Below are positions 63,801 through 64,000 of a stretch of DNA of 64,000 nucleotides, piece by piece; positions within the stretch are counted from its first letter, which is position 1, and every line of letters begins with the position of its first letter. The DNA is from Magnolia sinica. Taxonomy: Eukaryota; Streptophyta; Magnoliopsida; Magnoliales; Magnoliaceae. The stretch is from assembly GCF_029962835.1 (NCBI RefSeq), contig NC_080586.1, positions 67,705,501-67,769,500 of the forward strand, read 5' to 3'. Both the position numbers and the translations under genes were made by a program. The notes below the pieces were generated by a model that saw only the letters and a list, made by a program, of their open reading frames with translations, was not told where the DNA came from and searched no databases.

Positions 63801-64000
63801 CCAGGTCGAAAATGGCTTTGATACCATGTTGGAATACATGCTATGGGAAAGAAGATGCTTGATTTCTTAGAGCCGTATACAACTAGTATTTATACAAGAA
63901 TGGAGGAAGACAAATATAGAAAACGGTGAAGAAGGAGGATCTACAGAGATTTACAAAGGAGAGATTACAGAGATGATGGAGGAGAGATTTCTGCAGATGA

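Larger units (their letters stand above)
61087..64000 (-). mobile_element. Non-autonomous Ty1/copia element, cut by the window end
   Basis: The 3' LTR starts at 61087 (TATTGGAATACATG) and the 5' LTR at 63827 (TGTTGGAATACATG); the two match base for base over most of the visible 174 bp. The primer-binding site is the complement of TGGTATCAAAGCC at 63814-63826, immediately inside the 5' LTR, fitting initiator-Met tRNA. The internal part of about 2.5 kb encodes gag, protease and pre-integrase only. The left LTR carries a direct duplication of about 36 bp ('gagatttctgcagatgagct' twice, near 61246 and 61282). Confidence 0.85.

Overview
The window is nuclear DNA of a flowering plant. Two host genes have plant-type GT-AG introns, plant families and plant codon use, and almost everything else is plant retrotransposon and MITE sequence. 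A very abundant MITE family with cores such as 'gggcccaccatgatgtatg' reminds me of magnoliid genomes (Lauraceae or Magnoliaceae type). That placement is from memory and weak. I see no bacterial, organellar, viral, CRISPR, rRNA or tRNA features.

Layout. 1-1590 is the end of a long gypsy-type LTR. It abuts a 1.36 kb inverted repeat (1589-2949), followed by MITEs up to 5354. Host gene 1 (5550-24141, plus strand) is a complete 17-exon MAPKKK of the NPK1/ANP class, reconstructed here as 666 residues in a continuous frame. Its intron 7 is 11.0 kb. It holds a broken Ty1/copia element with a MITE inside it, a TRIM-like element, a solo LTR inside another LTR, and a near-perfect 1.3 kb inverted repeat that would be transcribed with the gene.

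24142-31000 is the 3' flank plus MITEs and a solo LTR (26522-27860). 31014 to about 54040 is one old Ty3/gypsy element of the Tat type on the minus strand, originally about 9.8 kb. It carries an antisense plant-mobile-domain (PMD) gene downstream of the RT. It is split by two later LTR-type insertions, each with a 5-bp target duplication: 36217-45211 (GTTAA) and 47904-52161 (ATATT). Inside the first lies a block (39863-41745) made of three nearby segments recopied in a different order.

54041-58476 is MITE-rich intergenic DNA. Host gene 2 (58477 onward, plus strand) is the 5' part of a mitochondrial Rho GTPase (Miro) gene. Only its first two coding exons are present. After them come a segmental copy of the 30.6-31.9 kb region and a non-autonomous copia element (61087 to past the window end, minus strand) with gag, protease and pre-integrase but no room for integrase core, RT or RNase H.

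How the parts act together: the two host genes serve separate processes, a cytokinesis MAPK cascade and mitochondrial/ER dynamics, and nothing suggests a joint pathway. The striking biology is structural: two kilobase-scale inverted repeats (one intronic), a retroelement with an antisense PMD gene, and a shuffled duplication.
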